From the NCBI GenBank assembly GCA_017391545.1, contig JAFOYD010000211.1, forward strand, positions 1 to 19,123: a stretch of 19,123 nucleotides of DNA, given 5' to 3'. Positions 11,432 through 18,233 of this stretch are shown here, one piece after another (the first letter of the stretch is position 1; each line of letters begins with the position of its first letter). A program made the position numbers and the translations under genes. The DNA is from Lachnospiraceae bacterium (GTDB lineage: Bacteria > Bacillota > Clostridia > Lachnospirales > Lachnospiraceae). The notes beneath the pieces were generated by a model that was given only the letters and a program-made list of their open reading frames with translations, was not told the origin of the DNA and searched no databases.

Positions 11432-12121
11432 TTAGAACTTAGCAACACTAACCTTTACGCCAGGTCCCATTGTAGATGTCAGTGTAATGCTCTTTAAGTA
11501 CTGTCCCTTAAGAGTTGAAGGCTTAGCCTTTACAATCGCATCTAACAGTGAATTAAGATTCTGTGTTAACTGCTCTTCTGTGAAAGAAGCCTTTCCGATT
11601 GGGCAGTGAATAATGTTTGTCTTGTCAAGTCTGTACTCAATCTTACCAGCCTTGATATCGTTGATAGCCTTTGTAACATCCATTGTTACTGTACCAGCCT
11701 TAGGGTTCGGCATTAAGCCCTTAGGTCCTAAAACCTTACCAAGACGACCAACAACGCCCATCATATCAGGTGTAGCTACTACTACGTCGAAATCTAACCA
11801 GCCATCATTCTGAATCTTCGGAATGAGCTCGTCGCCACCAACGTAATCAGCTCCGGCTGCTTCAGCCTCTGCTACCTTATCGCCCTTAGCGAATACTAAA
11901 ACCTTAACTGTCTTACCTGTACCGTTCGGAAGAACAACAGCACCACGAATCTGCTGCTCAGCGTGACGTCCGTCACAACCTGTTCTGATGTGAACTTCTA
12001 CAGTCTCATCAAACTTTGCAGTAGCTGCCTTCTTTGTCAAAGCTACAGCATCTTCAATTTCATAAAATGTTGCGCGATCGATTAACTTCGCGGATTCATT
12101 ATATTTCTTACCATGTTTCAT
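11432..12121 (-). CDS. rplA: 50S ribosomal protein L1
   Basis: L1 forms the mobile stalk near the ribosomal E site and binds 23S rRNA helices 76-78; it is also the translational repressor of its own operon. The protein is 229 aa, normal for bacteria. Diagnostic segments are the N-terminal VEVHIRTGCDGRHAEQQIRG, the central VVATPDMMGVVGRLGKVLGP followed by KGLMPNPKAGTVT (about 115-145), and the closing YLKSITLTSTMGPGVKV. GGAGGT lies eight bases before the ATG, and the gap to rplK is 16 bases, so the two are cotranscribed. A terminator follows directly. The L1-site-like structure in the rplK leader is the likely feedback target. Confidence 0.99.
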   Translation of the reverse strand: MKHGKKYNESAKLIDRATFYEIEDAVALTKKAATAKFDETVEVHIRTGCDGRHAEQQIRGAVVLPNGTGKTVKVLVFAKGDKVAEAEAAGADYVGGDELIPKIQNDGWLDFDVVVATPDMMGVVGRLGKVLGPKGLMPNPKAGTVTMDVTKAINDIKAGKIEYRLDKTNIIHCPIGKASFTEEQLTQNLNSLLDAIVKAKPSTLKGQYLKSITLTSTMGPGVKVSVAKF

Positions 12122-12137
12122 TCTTCTTTACCTCCGC

Positions 12138-12563
12138 TTAATCTTCTACTGTGATACCCATAGATCTTGCTGTACCTGCGATCATGCTCATAGCAGCCTC
12201 AAGGCTTGCTGCATTTAAGTCAGGCATCTTTAACTCAGCGATCTCCTGGATCTTTGCCTTTGAAATAGAGGCAACCTTTGTCTTGTTCGGTGCTGCTGAA
12301 GCAGTTTTAAGGTTGCAGGCCTTCTTTAATAAAACTGCTGCAGGCGGAGTCTTTGTAATGAAGCTGAAGCTTCTGTCTGCATAAACTGTGATTACTACAG
12401 GAATGATCATACCTTCCTGATCTGCTGTTCTAGCGTTAAACTGCTTTGTAAACTCTACGATGTTTACACCATGCTGTCCAAGAGCAGGTCCAACTGGTGG
12501 AGCCGGTGTTGCTTTTGCGGCAGGAATCTGTAATTTAATATATCCTTCTACTTTCTTTGCCAT
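12138..12563 (-). CDS. rplK: 50S ribosomal protein L11
   Basis: L11 binds the GTPase-associated centre of 23S rRNA with L10 and is needed for RelA activation and factor function. From this start the protein is 141 aa, the family's standard length, beginning MAKKVEGYIKLQIPA. The proline-rich N-terminal loop ATPAPPVGPALGQHGVNI, the FITKTPPAAVLLKKA segment and the C-terminal rRNA-binding domain with AGTARSMGI are all present. An in-frame GTG at 12572 would add three residues, but it falls inside the AGGAGGTG Shine-Dalgarno, so the ATG at 12563 (spacing six) is chosen. It has its own strong promoter and a long structured leader. Confidence 0.99.
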   Translation of the reverse strand: MAKKVEGYIKLQIPAAKATPAPPVGPALGQHGVNIVEFTKQFNARTADQEGMIIPVVITVYADRSFSFITKTPPAAVLLKKACNLKTASAAPNKTKVASISKAKIQEIAELKMPDLNAASLEAAMSMIAGTARSMGITVED

Positions 12564-12622
12564 TTTAGGCACCTCCTATTTTATTCTCAGTCTCTCGGAA
12601 ATGCTTCTCCGAAAACCGTTTT

Positions 12623-12651
12623 GTGGTAGTTTGGGCGGATAACCCTCCCAC
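12623..12651 (-). promoter_or_regulatory. L1-binding site resembling 23S rRNA in the rplK leader
   Basis: On the minus strand the leader reads GTGGGAGGG, a 7-base apex, CCC, AAACTA, CCAC. That gives outer stem GTGG/CCAC, an asymmetric internal loop (GA opposite AAACTA) and an inner GGG/CCC stem. The L1 site of 23S rRNA (helix 76-77) has the same GUGGGAGG...AUACCAC arrangement, so L1 can be expected to bind here and repress rplKA. A separate perfect stem GCGGAC/GTCCGC (12673-12678 with 12652-12657) lies just upstream in the same leader. Confidence 0.75.
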
Positions 12652-12689
12652 GCGGACACAAATTCGTCAAAAGTCCGCATATGGAACTT

Positions 12690-12718
12690 ATTTTATATCA
12701 ACTATCCTTTTGTGTCAA
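12690..12718 (-). promoter_or_regulatory. rplKA promoter (SigA type)
   Basis: On the minus strand, a consensus -35 TTGACA (12713-12718), a 17-bp spacer and -10 TAAAAT (12690-12695). It starts only 19 bp after the nusG stop, and no terminator is visible between, so rplKA probably also receives read-through from the rpmG-secE-nusG unit. The leader is about 120 nt. Confidence 0.85.
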
Positions 12719-12737
12719 GTACTAACTTGACCAGTTC

Positions 12738-13505
12738 TTAATCCCACATCTTTTTAACATCTGTGAAATTAATCTCGACCGGTGTCTCTCGGCCGAACAT
12801 CTCAACACTGATGGTAACAGTCTGTCTTGTTGTATCAATCTTCTGAACTGTTCCAACCGTGTCTTTCCATACGCCTGCGATAACGCTGATCACGTCACCT
12901 TCAGCGAATTCTACATTCACCTCGTTGCCAAAATCAAGTGCCGCAAGCTCTGCTTCCGTAAGTGGTACCGGTTTACTTCCCGGTCCTACAAATCCGGTAA
13001 CGCCCCTCGTATTTCTCACCACATACCATGCATCATTGTTGTCTGCATCCATATGAAGAAGTACATAACCGGGGAACATCTTTTTCTGTGATGTCTTTTC
13101 CGCTCCGTTCTTAAGCTCCACGACATCCGTAAGCGGAACTCTTACTTCAAGGATTTCGTTCTCAAGGTGTCTGTTCTCAATTGCCTTTTCAATATTGGCC
13201 TTAACCTTATTCTCATAGCCTGAATACGTATGAACCACATACCAGCCCATGCCAAGACCACTCTTATTGTCGCTGAGTGCAACTCTGCTGTGAGGTTCCT
13301 CCTGAGCAGGCTCCTCAATGACAGGTGTGGCTTCTTCGATCACCGGTTCCTCGGCAGCCTGTTCTTCAACAACCTGCTCTTCGGTCACTGATTCCTCAGC
13401 CTCCTGAATCTTCTCCGGCATCTTTGGCGATACCGGCTTCCACTCCTGCATATTCGGAGTGATCAGCTTCTTGGCTACTGCCTTGCGCTCTTTCTTTTCT
13501 TCCAT
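12738..13505 (-). CDS. nusG: Transcription termination/antitermination factor NusG with an acidic N-terminal extension
   Basis: NusG binds the RNA polymerase clamp and links transcription to pausing, Rho and translation. The NGN domain starts at about residue 88 (GWYVVHTYSGYENKVKANI) and contains the FPGYVLLHMD and VRNTRGVTGFVGPGSKPVPL motifs. The KOW domain (about 200-255) ends with EMFGRETPVEINFTDV; its loop reads AGVWKDTVGTV rather than the common GPF form. The normal length is about 175-180 aa, but here about 86 residues of extra sequence precede the NGN domain: first a basic piece (EKKERKAVAKK), then a Glu/Pro/Val-rich low-complexity piece. The ATG at 13505 has GAGG nine bases upstream; an ATG at 13514 or a GTG at 13520 are alternatives that add 3 or 5 residues. 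The gap to secE is 17 bases. Confidence 0.97.
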   Translation of the reverse strand: MEEKKERKAVAKKLITPNMQEWKPVSPKMPEKIQEAEESVTEEQVVEEQAAEEPVIEEATPVIEEPAQEEPHSRVALSDNKSGLGMGWYVVHTYSGYENKVKANIEKAIENRHLENEILEVRVPLTDVVELKNGAEKTSQKKMFPGYVLLHMDADNNDAWYVVRNTRGVTGFVGPGSKPVPLTEAELAALDFGNEVNVEFAEGDVISVIAGVWKDTVGTVQKIDTTRQTVTISVEMFGRETPVEINFTDVKKMWD

Positions 13506-13522
13506 ACTATTCATCCTCACTC

Positions 13523-13735
13523 TTACATTCCGATATTTGTCAGGAAGTTAATACCGAACTGGATCAGAGTATCCAAAAAGGTAATGATAAGTCCTAATAC
13601 AACCGAAGCACAAAGGACTGCTACAGACTGCTTTACAGTCTCCTTTTTGTCAGGCCAGGCAATCTTACTGAATTCTGTTTTTACACCTTTCCAGAAGCTG
13701 TCCTTTTTTGCCTCTGTCTTAGCTGAATCTGCCAT
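13523..13735 (-). CDS. secE: Preprotein translocase subunit SecE
   Basis: This is the small essential clamp subunit of the SecYEG channel, 70 aa, the short single-helix form usual in Gram-positives. The amphipathic surface segment FWKGVKTEFSKIAWPDKKET (about 14-33) contains the conserved KIAWP motif and is followed by one membrane helix (about 38-64). GGAGG lies six bases before the ATG. It sits between rpmG and nusG with short gaps, the conserved bacterial order, and is cotranscribed with them. Confidence 0.97.
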   Translation of the reverse strand: MADSAKTEAKKDSFWKGVKTEFSKIAWPDKKETVKQSVAVLCASVVLGLIITFLDTLIQFGINFLTNIGM

Positions 13736-13761
13736 AACGTGCCTCCTATGAATTCGATTGA

Positions 13762-13911
13762 TTATTTTGTTTCTTTGTGCAATGTATGAGTCTTGCAGAA
13801 TCTACAATACTTCTTGATTTCCATTCTGTCAGGATGAGTCTTCTTCTCCTTCGTAGTATTGTAATTACGCTGTTTGCACTCTGTACAAGCTAATGTAATC
13901 TTTGTACGCAT
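13762..13911 (-). CDS. rpmG: 50S ribosomal protein L33 (zinc-binding form)
   Basis: This is a 49-aa gene, easily missed because of its size, starting MRTKITLACTECKQRNY and ending THTLHKETK. The two CxxC pairs C9/C12 and C36/C39 identify the zinc-containing type of L33. The KNR/TTKEKKTHPDRMEIKKYC core is typical of the family. GGAGGTG is placed five bases before the ATG. It is the first gene of the rpmG-secE-nusG unit, 26 bases ahead of secE; the tRNA-Trp gene often found in this gap in other Firmicutes is absent. Confidence 0.97.
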   Translation of the reverse strand: MRTKITLACTECKQRNYNTTKEKKTHPDRMEIKKYCRFCKTHTLHKETK

Positions 13912-14027
13912 AATTCCACCTCCGCTAGCGTTCTAATATTAAATGTTCTAATCACACAGGATATAATCTGTCTCTGTCTACTCCAAAAAGGCATAAAAAA
14001 AAGACCTAATTTATATCTTGCCTTACA

Positions 14028-14056
14028 AATATACCACATCGGATGAACAACGTCAA
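14028..14056 (-). promoter_or_regulatory. rpmG-secE-nusG promoter (SigA type, extended -10)
   Basis: On the minus strand, -35 TTGACG (14051-14056), a 17-bp spacer and -10 TATATT (14028-14033) preceded by TGG, an extended -10. The predicted start is near 14021. Confidence 0.8.
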
Positions 14057-14123
14057 TATTTTTTTATTTTTCGGTGCTGTTTATGTTTACAACTCCTTGC
14101 CTTTTTTTAATATTCGTGGTACG

Positions 14124-14151
14124 TTGATAGTAACAGATATCTACATAATAT
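14124..14151 (+). promoter_or_regulatory. Candidate promoter of the FliD-like gene
   Basis: TTGATA (14124-14129), a 16-bp spacer and TAATAT (14146-14151) form a plausible SigA promoter with a leader of about 140 nt. No sigma-28 GCCGATAT box was found ahead of this gene. The region is AT-rich, so chance matches are likely. Confidence 0.3.
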
Positions 14152-14296
14152 TTTCAGAATATTCACACAATTTAACTCGTGAAATTGCCTGAATTACTTG
14201 TTTTTTATGATTTTTTATTTCAAAATCGTGCTCGTTTTTCAGTTTACATAAAGCTATTATATTATGTATCAACACTTGCAGAAGGGAGGGACAGCA

Positions 14297-15661
14297 ATGC
14301 CGGTTTCTTTTACCACATTACAAATCTATGATCAGTATCTGACCACGTACAGAGACAAGGGCAACCGTGACGGCTATGACAGTAAAAGCAACAAACGCCG
14401 CTATCGCTATGCCACGCATGACTTAAATGAGCTGCAGGACATCTACACCAGCATCCAGTGGAAAAACCGCTTTGCCCCGCTCTATCTCACGGAACCAACA
14501 CCGCAGTCCATCGCATTTGCAGTCCATCTGAAGGAATGTGCCAGCAATCTCAGTCAGACGCTTGATGCGCTAAGCGGTGACAGTGACGATATGTTTTCCA
14601 TGAAATCTGCCTACAGTGACAACGAAGCACTTGCAACTGTCGAGTACGTGCCGGAAGATGCACAGGACACTGTCCCACCCGCTTTTTTCCTTACCGTCGA
14701 GCGTTTCGCATCACCGCAGATAAACACCAGCAAATATATGCGTGCAAGCCAGCCTGTTGCGATGCCCCCTGACAGCTATTCCTTTGACATGATCACCAAT
14801 AAGCTTCACTATGAGCTTCAGTTCAATGTAAGCGAAGGTGAGACACACAGCGAACTTCAGAATAAGCTTGCAAGGCTGATCAACAATTCTGATATCGGCG
14901 TGTCGGCAAAGGTATTGGAGTCCCACGGACGCTCTGCCCTTGAGATTACTTCTGATGCATATGGAAAGCCTTATCAGAGCGAATACCATTTCACGATCAA
15001 CGACGAGAATACCAGCTACAATAGCGGAATCGTTGATTACCTTGGGCTCAACAGGAATATCCGGAAGGCAGTCAATGCGATATACAGTATTGATGGTGAA
15101 GAGAAAACTTCCTATTCTAATAGTTTTCCTGTGTACGATGCTTATCATGTGACACTGCATCCGGAAATAATGTCTGCTTCATCACCGACTGACAACATCA
15201 CAGCCCAGGCTGCGGCGATTGATCACAGCGAAAGTCTCAGTGCCAACATTGCTCTTTATCCTGATACTGAGTCGCTTTCCAATAATATTGAAGCATTTGT
15301 CGGCGGATATAATCACTTTCTGAACGAAGTCCTTGATGATGATGCGGAAAGTCCACTCACCCGACTGCTCGCGAATGACCTGCAAAAGTTTCTGAAGCTT
15401 CACAGCCAGAATCTTGAGAAATATGGCATCCGTGTCAATGAAGATGCCACGCTTGGCTATGAAAAGACGGAGGATGTCACGAATACAGATGCACTGAAAG
15501 GGTTTGGCATGCATATGCTGCGAAAGCTCAACGCCATCTCACTTGATCCGATGGAATATATCGACCGCCGGATCTGTGCTTATCCAAATCCCAATGCTGC
15601 TTATCCGAATCCCTACGTGACAAGCATCTATACAGGAATGTTATTTAATACTTACACATAA
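14297..15661 (+). CDS. FliD-like (flagellar hook-associated protein 2-related) protein, divergent
   Basis: The 454-aa protein resembles the middle and C-terminal parts of FliD, the filament cap protein. Residues about 165-225 follow the flagellin-hook IN pattern (FNVSEGETHSELQNKLARLI, then GVSAKV and LEITSDAYG). Residues about 259-395 follow the FliD C-terminal pattern: AIYSIDGEEKTSYSNSF, VTL, an AFVGGYNHFL helix, and GIRVNEDATLGYE. The usual FliD N-terminus (SGLD...) is missing; instead there is a basic, Tyr-rich start. The C-terminus has a short YPNPNAAYPNP duplication and ends in TSIYTGMLFNTYT. The ATG at 14297 has AGGGAGGG six bases upstream, so the in-frame ATG at 14264 is rejected. It stands alone, opposite the rpmG operon and ending at a terminator shared with glf. 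It could be a cap paralogue or a filament-associated protein; the assignment rests on patterns only. Confidence 0.6.
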   Translation: MPVSFTTLQIYDQYLTTYRDKGNRDGYDSKSNKRRYRYATHDLNELQDIYTSIQWKNRFAPLYLTEPTPQSIAFAVHLKECASNLSQTLDALSGDSDDMFSMKSAYSDNEALATVEYVPEDAQDTVPPAFFLTVERFASPQINTSKYMRASQPVAMPPDSYSFDMITNKLHYELQFNVSEGETHSELQNKLARLINNSDIGVSAKVLESHGRSALEITSDAYGKPYQSEYHFTINDENTSYNSGIVDYLGLNRNIRKAVNAIYSIDGEEKTSYSNSFPVYDAYHVTLHPEIMSASSPTDNITAQAAAIDHSESLSANIALYPDTESLSNNIEAFVGGYNHFLNEVLDDDAESPLTRLLANDLQKFLKLHSQNLEKYGIRVNEDATLGYEKTEDVTNTDALKGFGMHMLRKLNAISLDPMEYIDRRICAYPNPNAAYPNPYVTSIYTGMLFNTYT

Positions 15662-15688
15662 AAACGGGCAGATCTGCCCGTTTTTTTT
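15661..15688. terminator. Bidirectional terminator between the FliD-like gene and glf
   Basis: A perfect inverted repeat AAAACGGGCA/TGCCCGTTTT (15661-15670 with 15675-15684) around GATC is followed by T8 on the plus strand and TTTTTATG on the minus strand. It overlaps the stop codon of the FliD-like gene and lies three bases beyond the end of glf. Confidence 0.93.
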
Positions 15689-15690
15689 AT

Positions 15691-16833
15691 CTATAGCTGT
15701 GCCTGCGCCATCTCAAGTGCCGCCGCAATGACCTTATCCATGTCATAATATTTGTACTGTCCAAGCCTTCCTCCAAAGAGTACGTTCTTTTCTGATTGTG
15801 CCCGTTTCGTGTACGCCTGATACAACGCTGCATTTTTGTCATCATTGACAGGATAATATGGCTCATCACCCTTTTTCCACTCCATTGGATATTCCCTCGT
15901 GATCACGGTGTCAGGCTGGTGTCCAAATTCAAAATGCTTATGCTCAATGATGCGCGTGTACGGAACCTCACGCTCTGTGTAGTTCACGACTGCATTGCCC
16001 TGATAATTCTCCTCACCCTGCAGAAGCTCGGTCTCAAAACGAAGAGAACGGTATTCCAGCGTACCCTCGCTGTAATCAAAAAATTCATCGATCATACCTG
16101 TGTAGAGCACCTTGTCAAAGCAGTAGCTCCCATCATTTGTGACATACGTGTCATTTTCTGTATCTTTTCTGACAAAGTCCTTAAACTCGGTATTCAGCAA
16201 AACCTCCGTTCCTTCCAAAAGCTTTGAGACAATCGCTGTGTATCCGCCCTTCGGGATTCCCTGGTACGGATCGTTGAAATAATTGTTGTCAAACGTAAAT
16301 CTGACGGGAAGTCTCTTTATAATGAAGGCAGGCAAATCCCTGCAGTCCCTGCCCCACTGTTTCTCCGTATAACCTTTTACAAGCTTTTCATAAATATCTG
16401 TTCCCACAAGCGACAGTGCCTGCTCCTCGAGATTGGAAGGATTTGTGATCTGCAAGTCTGCAATCTGTGACTGAATACGCTCTGCTGCTTCCTTTGGCGT
16501 TCTGATGTTCCACATTTTTGCAAATGTGTTCATATTAAAAGGAAGATTATAGAGTTCATCCTTGTATACTGCTATCGGTGAATTGATGTAGTTGTTAAAC
16601 TCTGCCAGTTCATTGACATACTGCCAAATCTTTTTGTCCGATGTATGAAAAATATGTGCGCCGTATTTGTGGACATTGATTCCACTGATTTCCTCTGTAT
16701 ATACATTTCCTGCGATATGCGCCCTCTTGTCGATCACAACGCATTTTTTGCCTGCCTTTTTCATCTCATTGGCAAACACTGCCCCGAAAAGGCCTGCGCC
16801 CACGATCAGATAATCCATTTTCATGATTGCCAT
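15691..16833 (-). CDS. glf: UDP-galactopyranose mutase
   Basis: This FAD enzyme interconverts UDP-galactopyranose and UDP-galactofuranose, supplying Galf for surface glycans. The protein is 380 aa, normal length. The Rossmann FAD motif VGAGLFG is at 11-17, then DKRAHIAGN (35-43), the KYGAHIFHT loop (56-64), KGYTEKQWG (153-161, with the substrate-stacking Trp160) and RLPVR (174-178). R294 in YTRIIEHKHF and R174 match the two catalytic arginines of characterised mutases. The FGGRLGQYKYYDMD end is also typical. Starts at 16833, 16824 or 16818 are all possible: AGGAG is three bases from the first and twelve from the second. It is followed by a bidirectional terminator and preceded by its own extended -10 promoter. 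No dedicated galactofuranosyltransferase is recognisable beside it, but a GT2 gene lies just upstream. Confidence 0.97.
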   Translation of the reverse strand: MAIMKMDYLIVGAGLFGAVFANEMKKAGKKCVVIDKRAHIAGNVYTEEISGINVHKYGAHIFHTSDKKIWQYVNELAEFNNYINSPIAVYKDELYNLPFNMNTFAKMWNIRTPKEAAERIQSQIADLQITNPSNLEEQALSLVGTDIYEKLVKGYTEKQWGRDCRDLPAFIIKRLPVRFTFDNNYFNDPYQGIPKGGYTAIVSKLLEGTEVLLNTEFKDFVRKDTENDTYVTNDGSYCFDKVLYTGMIDEFFDYSEGTLEYRSLRFETELLQGEENYQGNAVVNYTEREVPYTRIIEHKHFEFGHQPDTVITREYPMEWKKGDEPYYPVNDDKNAALYQAYTKRAQSEKNVLFGGRLGQYKYYDMDKVIAAALEMAQAQL

Positions 16834-16864
16834 CTACTCCTGTCTTTTGAATTGATTTCTTTTG

Positions 16865-16873
16865 AGTATAGCA
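16865..16873 (-). promoter_or_regulatory. glf promoter (extended -10, weak -35)
   Basis: On the minus strand, TGCTATACT (16865-16873) is an extended -10 element between the glycosyltransferase terminator and glf. No good -35 lies 16-18 bp upstream; that position falls within the terminator stem and T tract. Confidence 0.5.
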
Positions 16874-16883
16874 CATCTGTACA

Positions 16884-16913
16884 TAAAAAGCGAGCAGGGA
16901 TTGCCCACTCGCT
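16884..16913 (-). terminator. Terminator after the GT2 glycosyltransferase
   Basis: On the minus strand, AGCGAG (16908-16913) pairs with CTCGCT (16889-16894), with an inner GGG/CCC stem around CAAT, followed by TTTTT. It separates the glycosyltransferase transcript from glf. Confidence 0.85.
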
Positions 16914-16924
16914 CATGGTCCTTG

Positions 16925-18013
16925 TTAAATTGGTAATTGTTCTGGTTTCCAGTCCCTTGCAAGCTGCTCATAATCTGCTGCCTTTTCAAGAAGTCTCGCA
17001 TGTTCAAGCTCATACTCCTTCTGCGGAAGCGCCTTGAGCTTTGGCGACTTTGCAAGCTTTCTGAAGCAAAGTGAAAGTGCCATATATGCTGACGTACCGC
17101 TGCTTGCCACGTCAATCTCGCTCTCACAGTCAAAGCCTGCCCTGTGGAACCACTCTGCCGCCTCCTCAAAATCTTCCTTTTTCATGAAATAGTATCCAAG
17201 CTCCATGCACATCTCCGCCGAAGGCACTGTCGCCTCAGCGCTGAGCGATATCTTGAGCATGGCAACCGGATCATCCACCTGCCTGTAAACCTTTATGAGA
17301 ACTGCGATGATTTGACGACACAACAGTTCTTTGCCTTCTGTACGTTTTGCTGGCAGCGATTTTTCCAGGAAACGTCTTGACTTTTCCAAATCTTCCTCCG
17401 TGCCTGCCTTATACAGCTCTCTTAAGTACATCCCCAGCAGGCGTTCTGACAGGACACCTTTTTCTTCTATGATCTTCTCGAAAACGCCAAAATCCCTGCT
17501 GCTGTGATTGCCCTGCGGCCGGTGCAGGATTTCGATATCGCTGTCATACACGACAGGATCAAGATTGATCGTCTCATGAATCGGTTCGATCCATGTGAAC
17601 TCTCGCAGCCGCTTGAAAAGCTTCGGCCGCATATCCCGTGCAAAATTCTCTGTCGGATGATTGATCTGTTCTGTGACATATATCATCTGGACAATCTCCA
17701 CTTCCGGAAGCAGTGCACGTTTCAGAGCCTTTAGTTTATCCTGATTCGCGCTGTCGAGCACTTCGTCTGCATCCGCTGAGTAGATATAATCCCCCGTCGC
17801 TTTTGAGAATGCAAAATTTCTGGCAGCCGCAAAATCATCATGCCATTCATAATCATAGACATACGGTGTGTATGCTTCTGCGATCTTTTTGGTGTCATCC
17901 GTGGAGCCTGTGTCCACGATAATGATCTCATCCATGATTTCCTTCAGCGAATCGAGACAGTTTTTAAGCACTGCCGACTCATTTTTTACGATCATGCATA
18001 AACTGAATTTCAT
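16925..18013 (-). CDS. Family 2 glycosyltransferase with TPR-like C-terminal region
   Basis: The 362-aa protein begins MKFSLCMIVKNESAVLKNC, the standard GT2 opening. VDTGSTDDT (33-41), FAAARNFAFSKATGDYI and the DxD metal/nucleotide-sugar site DAD at 81-83 follow. The GT-A domain runs to about 165 (PIHETINL, LHRPQGNHSS). The rest is alpha-helical, with at least one TPR-like unit (about 267-294, ELGYYFMKKEDFEEAAEWFHRAG). Such GT2-TPR proteins modify proteins or glycans in the cytoplasm and often sit near flagellar genes in Clostridia. The ATG at 18013 is chosen; longer in-frame sequence up to 18130 lies upstream of the likely transcription start. Its upstream region has a GCCGATAT sigma-28-type box, suggesting a flagellar-regulon gene. 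The acceptor is unknown; flagellin is the inferred candidate. Confidence 0.9.
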   Translation of the reverse strand: MKFSLCMIVKNESAVLKNCLDSLKEIMDEIIIVDTGSTDDTKKIAEAYTPYVYDYEWHDDFAAARNFAFSKATGDYIYSADADEVLDSANQDKLKALKRALLPEVEIVQMIYVTEQINHPTENFARDMRPKLFKRLREFTWIEPIHETINLDPVVYDSDIEILHRPQGNHSSRDFGVFEKIIEEKGVLSERLLGMYLRELYKAGTEEDLEKSRRFLEKSLPAKRTEGKELLCRQIIAVLIKVYRQVDDPVAMLKISLSAEATVPSAEMCMELGYYFMKKEDFEEAAEWFHRAGFDCESEIDVASSGTSAYMALSLCFRKLAKSPKLKALPQKEYELEHARLLEKAADYEQLARDWKPEQLPI

Positions 18014-18052
18014 ATTGATTTCCCCTTTGTATATTATCCCCTTTATATCTGT

Positions 18053-18080
18053 ATATCGGCTGATATGGCTTTGAACTGAA
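18053..18080 (-). promoter_or_regulatory. Sigma-28 (SigD/FliA)-type promoter of the GT2 gene
   Basis: On the minus strand, an exact GCCGATAT -10 box (18053-18060). Fifteen bases upstream is TTCAG (18076-18080), not the usual TAAA -35. The predicted start near 18046 is about 33 nt before the ATG. An identical box drives the opposite direction. Confidence 0.6.
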
Positions 18081-18137
18081 TGAATTTTCAGAAAATTTAT
18101 ATTTTTTGAATAAAAATCAAAAATATACACATATCAC

Positions 18138-18165
18138 TTCATTTTTTTGAATGGTTTGCCGATAT
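18138..18165 (+). promoter_or_regulatory. Sigma-28 (SigD/FliA)-type promoter of the FlgN/FliT-like gene
   Basis: An exact GCCGATAT -10 box (18158-18165) has TTCAT (18138-18142) fifteen bases upstream, the same arrangement as the divergent GT2 promoter. The predicted start near 18172 rules out the upstream in-frame ATG at 18147 as the initiation codon. Confidence 0.6.
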
Positions 18166-18233
18166 ATTATGTAAAACTGCTGGCTTATAGTAAAAAGGAG
18201 TGTACCAAAGCCGACCAAGCTGGAGGGATTTTT

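Larger units (their letters stand above)
13912..14296. other. Divergent intergenic region between rpmG and the FliD-like gene
   Basis: This 385-bp, very AT-rich stretch has no gene. It holds the rpmG promoter and its leader of about 110 nt, which contains the short direct repeat GTTCTAAT at 13930-13937 and 13945-13952 and a hairpin AAGGCA/TGCCTT (13988-13993 with 14019-14024) overlapping the expected start. On the other side lies a possible promoter for the FliD-like gene. Nothing else was recognised. Confidence 0.6.

Noticed and set aside
12564..12572. GTG start for rplK giving a 144-aa protein
   Set aside because: The GTG is part of the AGGAGGTG Shine-Dalgarno; the ATG at 12563 has correct spacing and gives the family's standard length and N-terminus.
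13736..13761. tRNA-Trp between rpmG and secE
   Set aside because: This gene is common at this position in Firmicutes, but only 26 bases separate the two genes here.
14264..14296. Upstream in-frame ATG for the FliD-like gene
   Set aside because: No ribosome binding site precedes it, while AGGGAGGG lies at the right distance from the ATG at 14297.
13912..14296. Cyclic-di-GMP or other riboswitch ahead of the FliD-like gene
   Set aside because: I looked for the conserved GCAAA-type and tetraloop-receptor segments and found none; the stretch is featureless AT-rich DNA apart from the elements listed.
18014..18130. N-terminal extension of the GT2 protein by 39 residues
   Set aside because: The extension is AT-rich intergenic sequence overlapping the sigma-28-type box, and the GT2 domain opens exactly at the ATG at 18013.
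18147..18233. Upstream ATG for the FlgN/FliT-like gene
   Set aside because: It lies before the predicted transcription start set by the GCCGATAT box, and the ATG at 18234 has a good GGAGGG.
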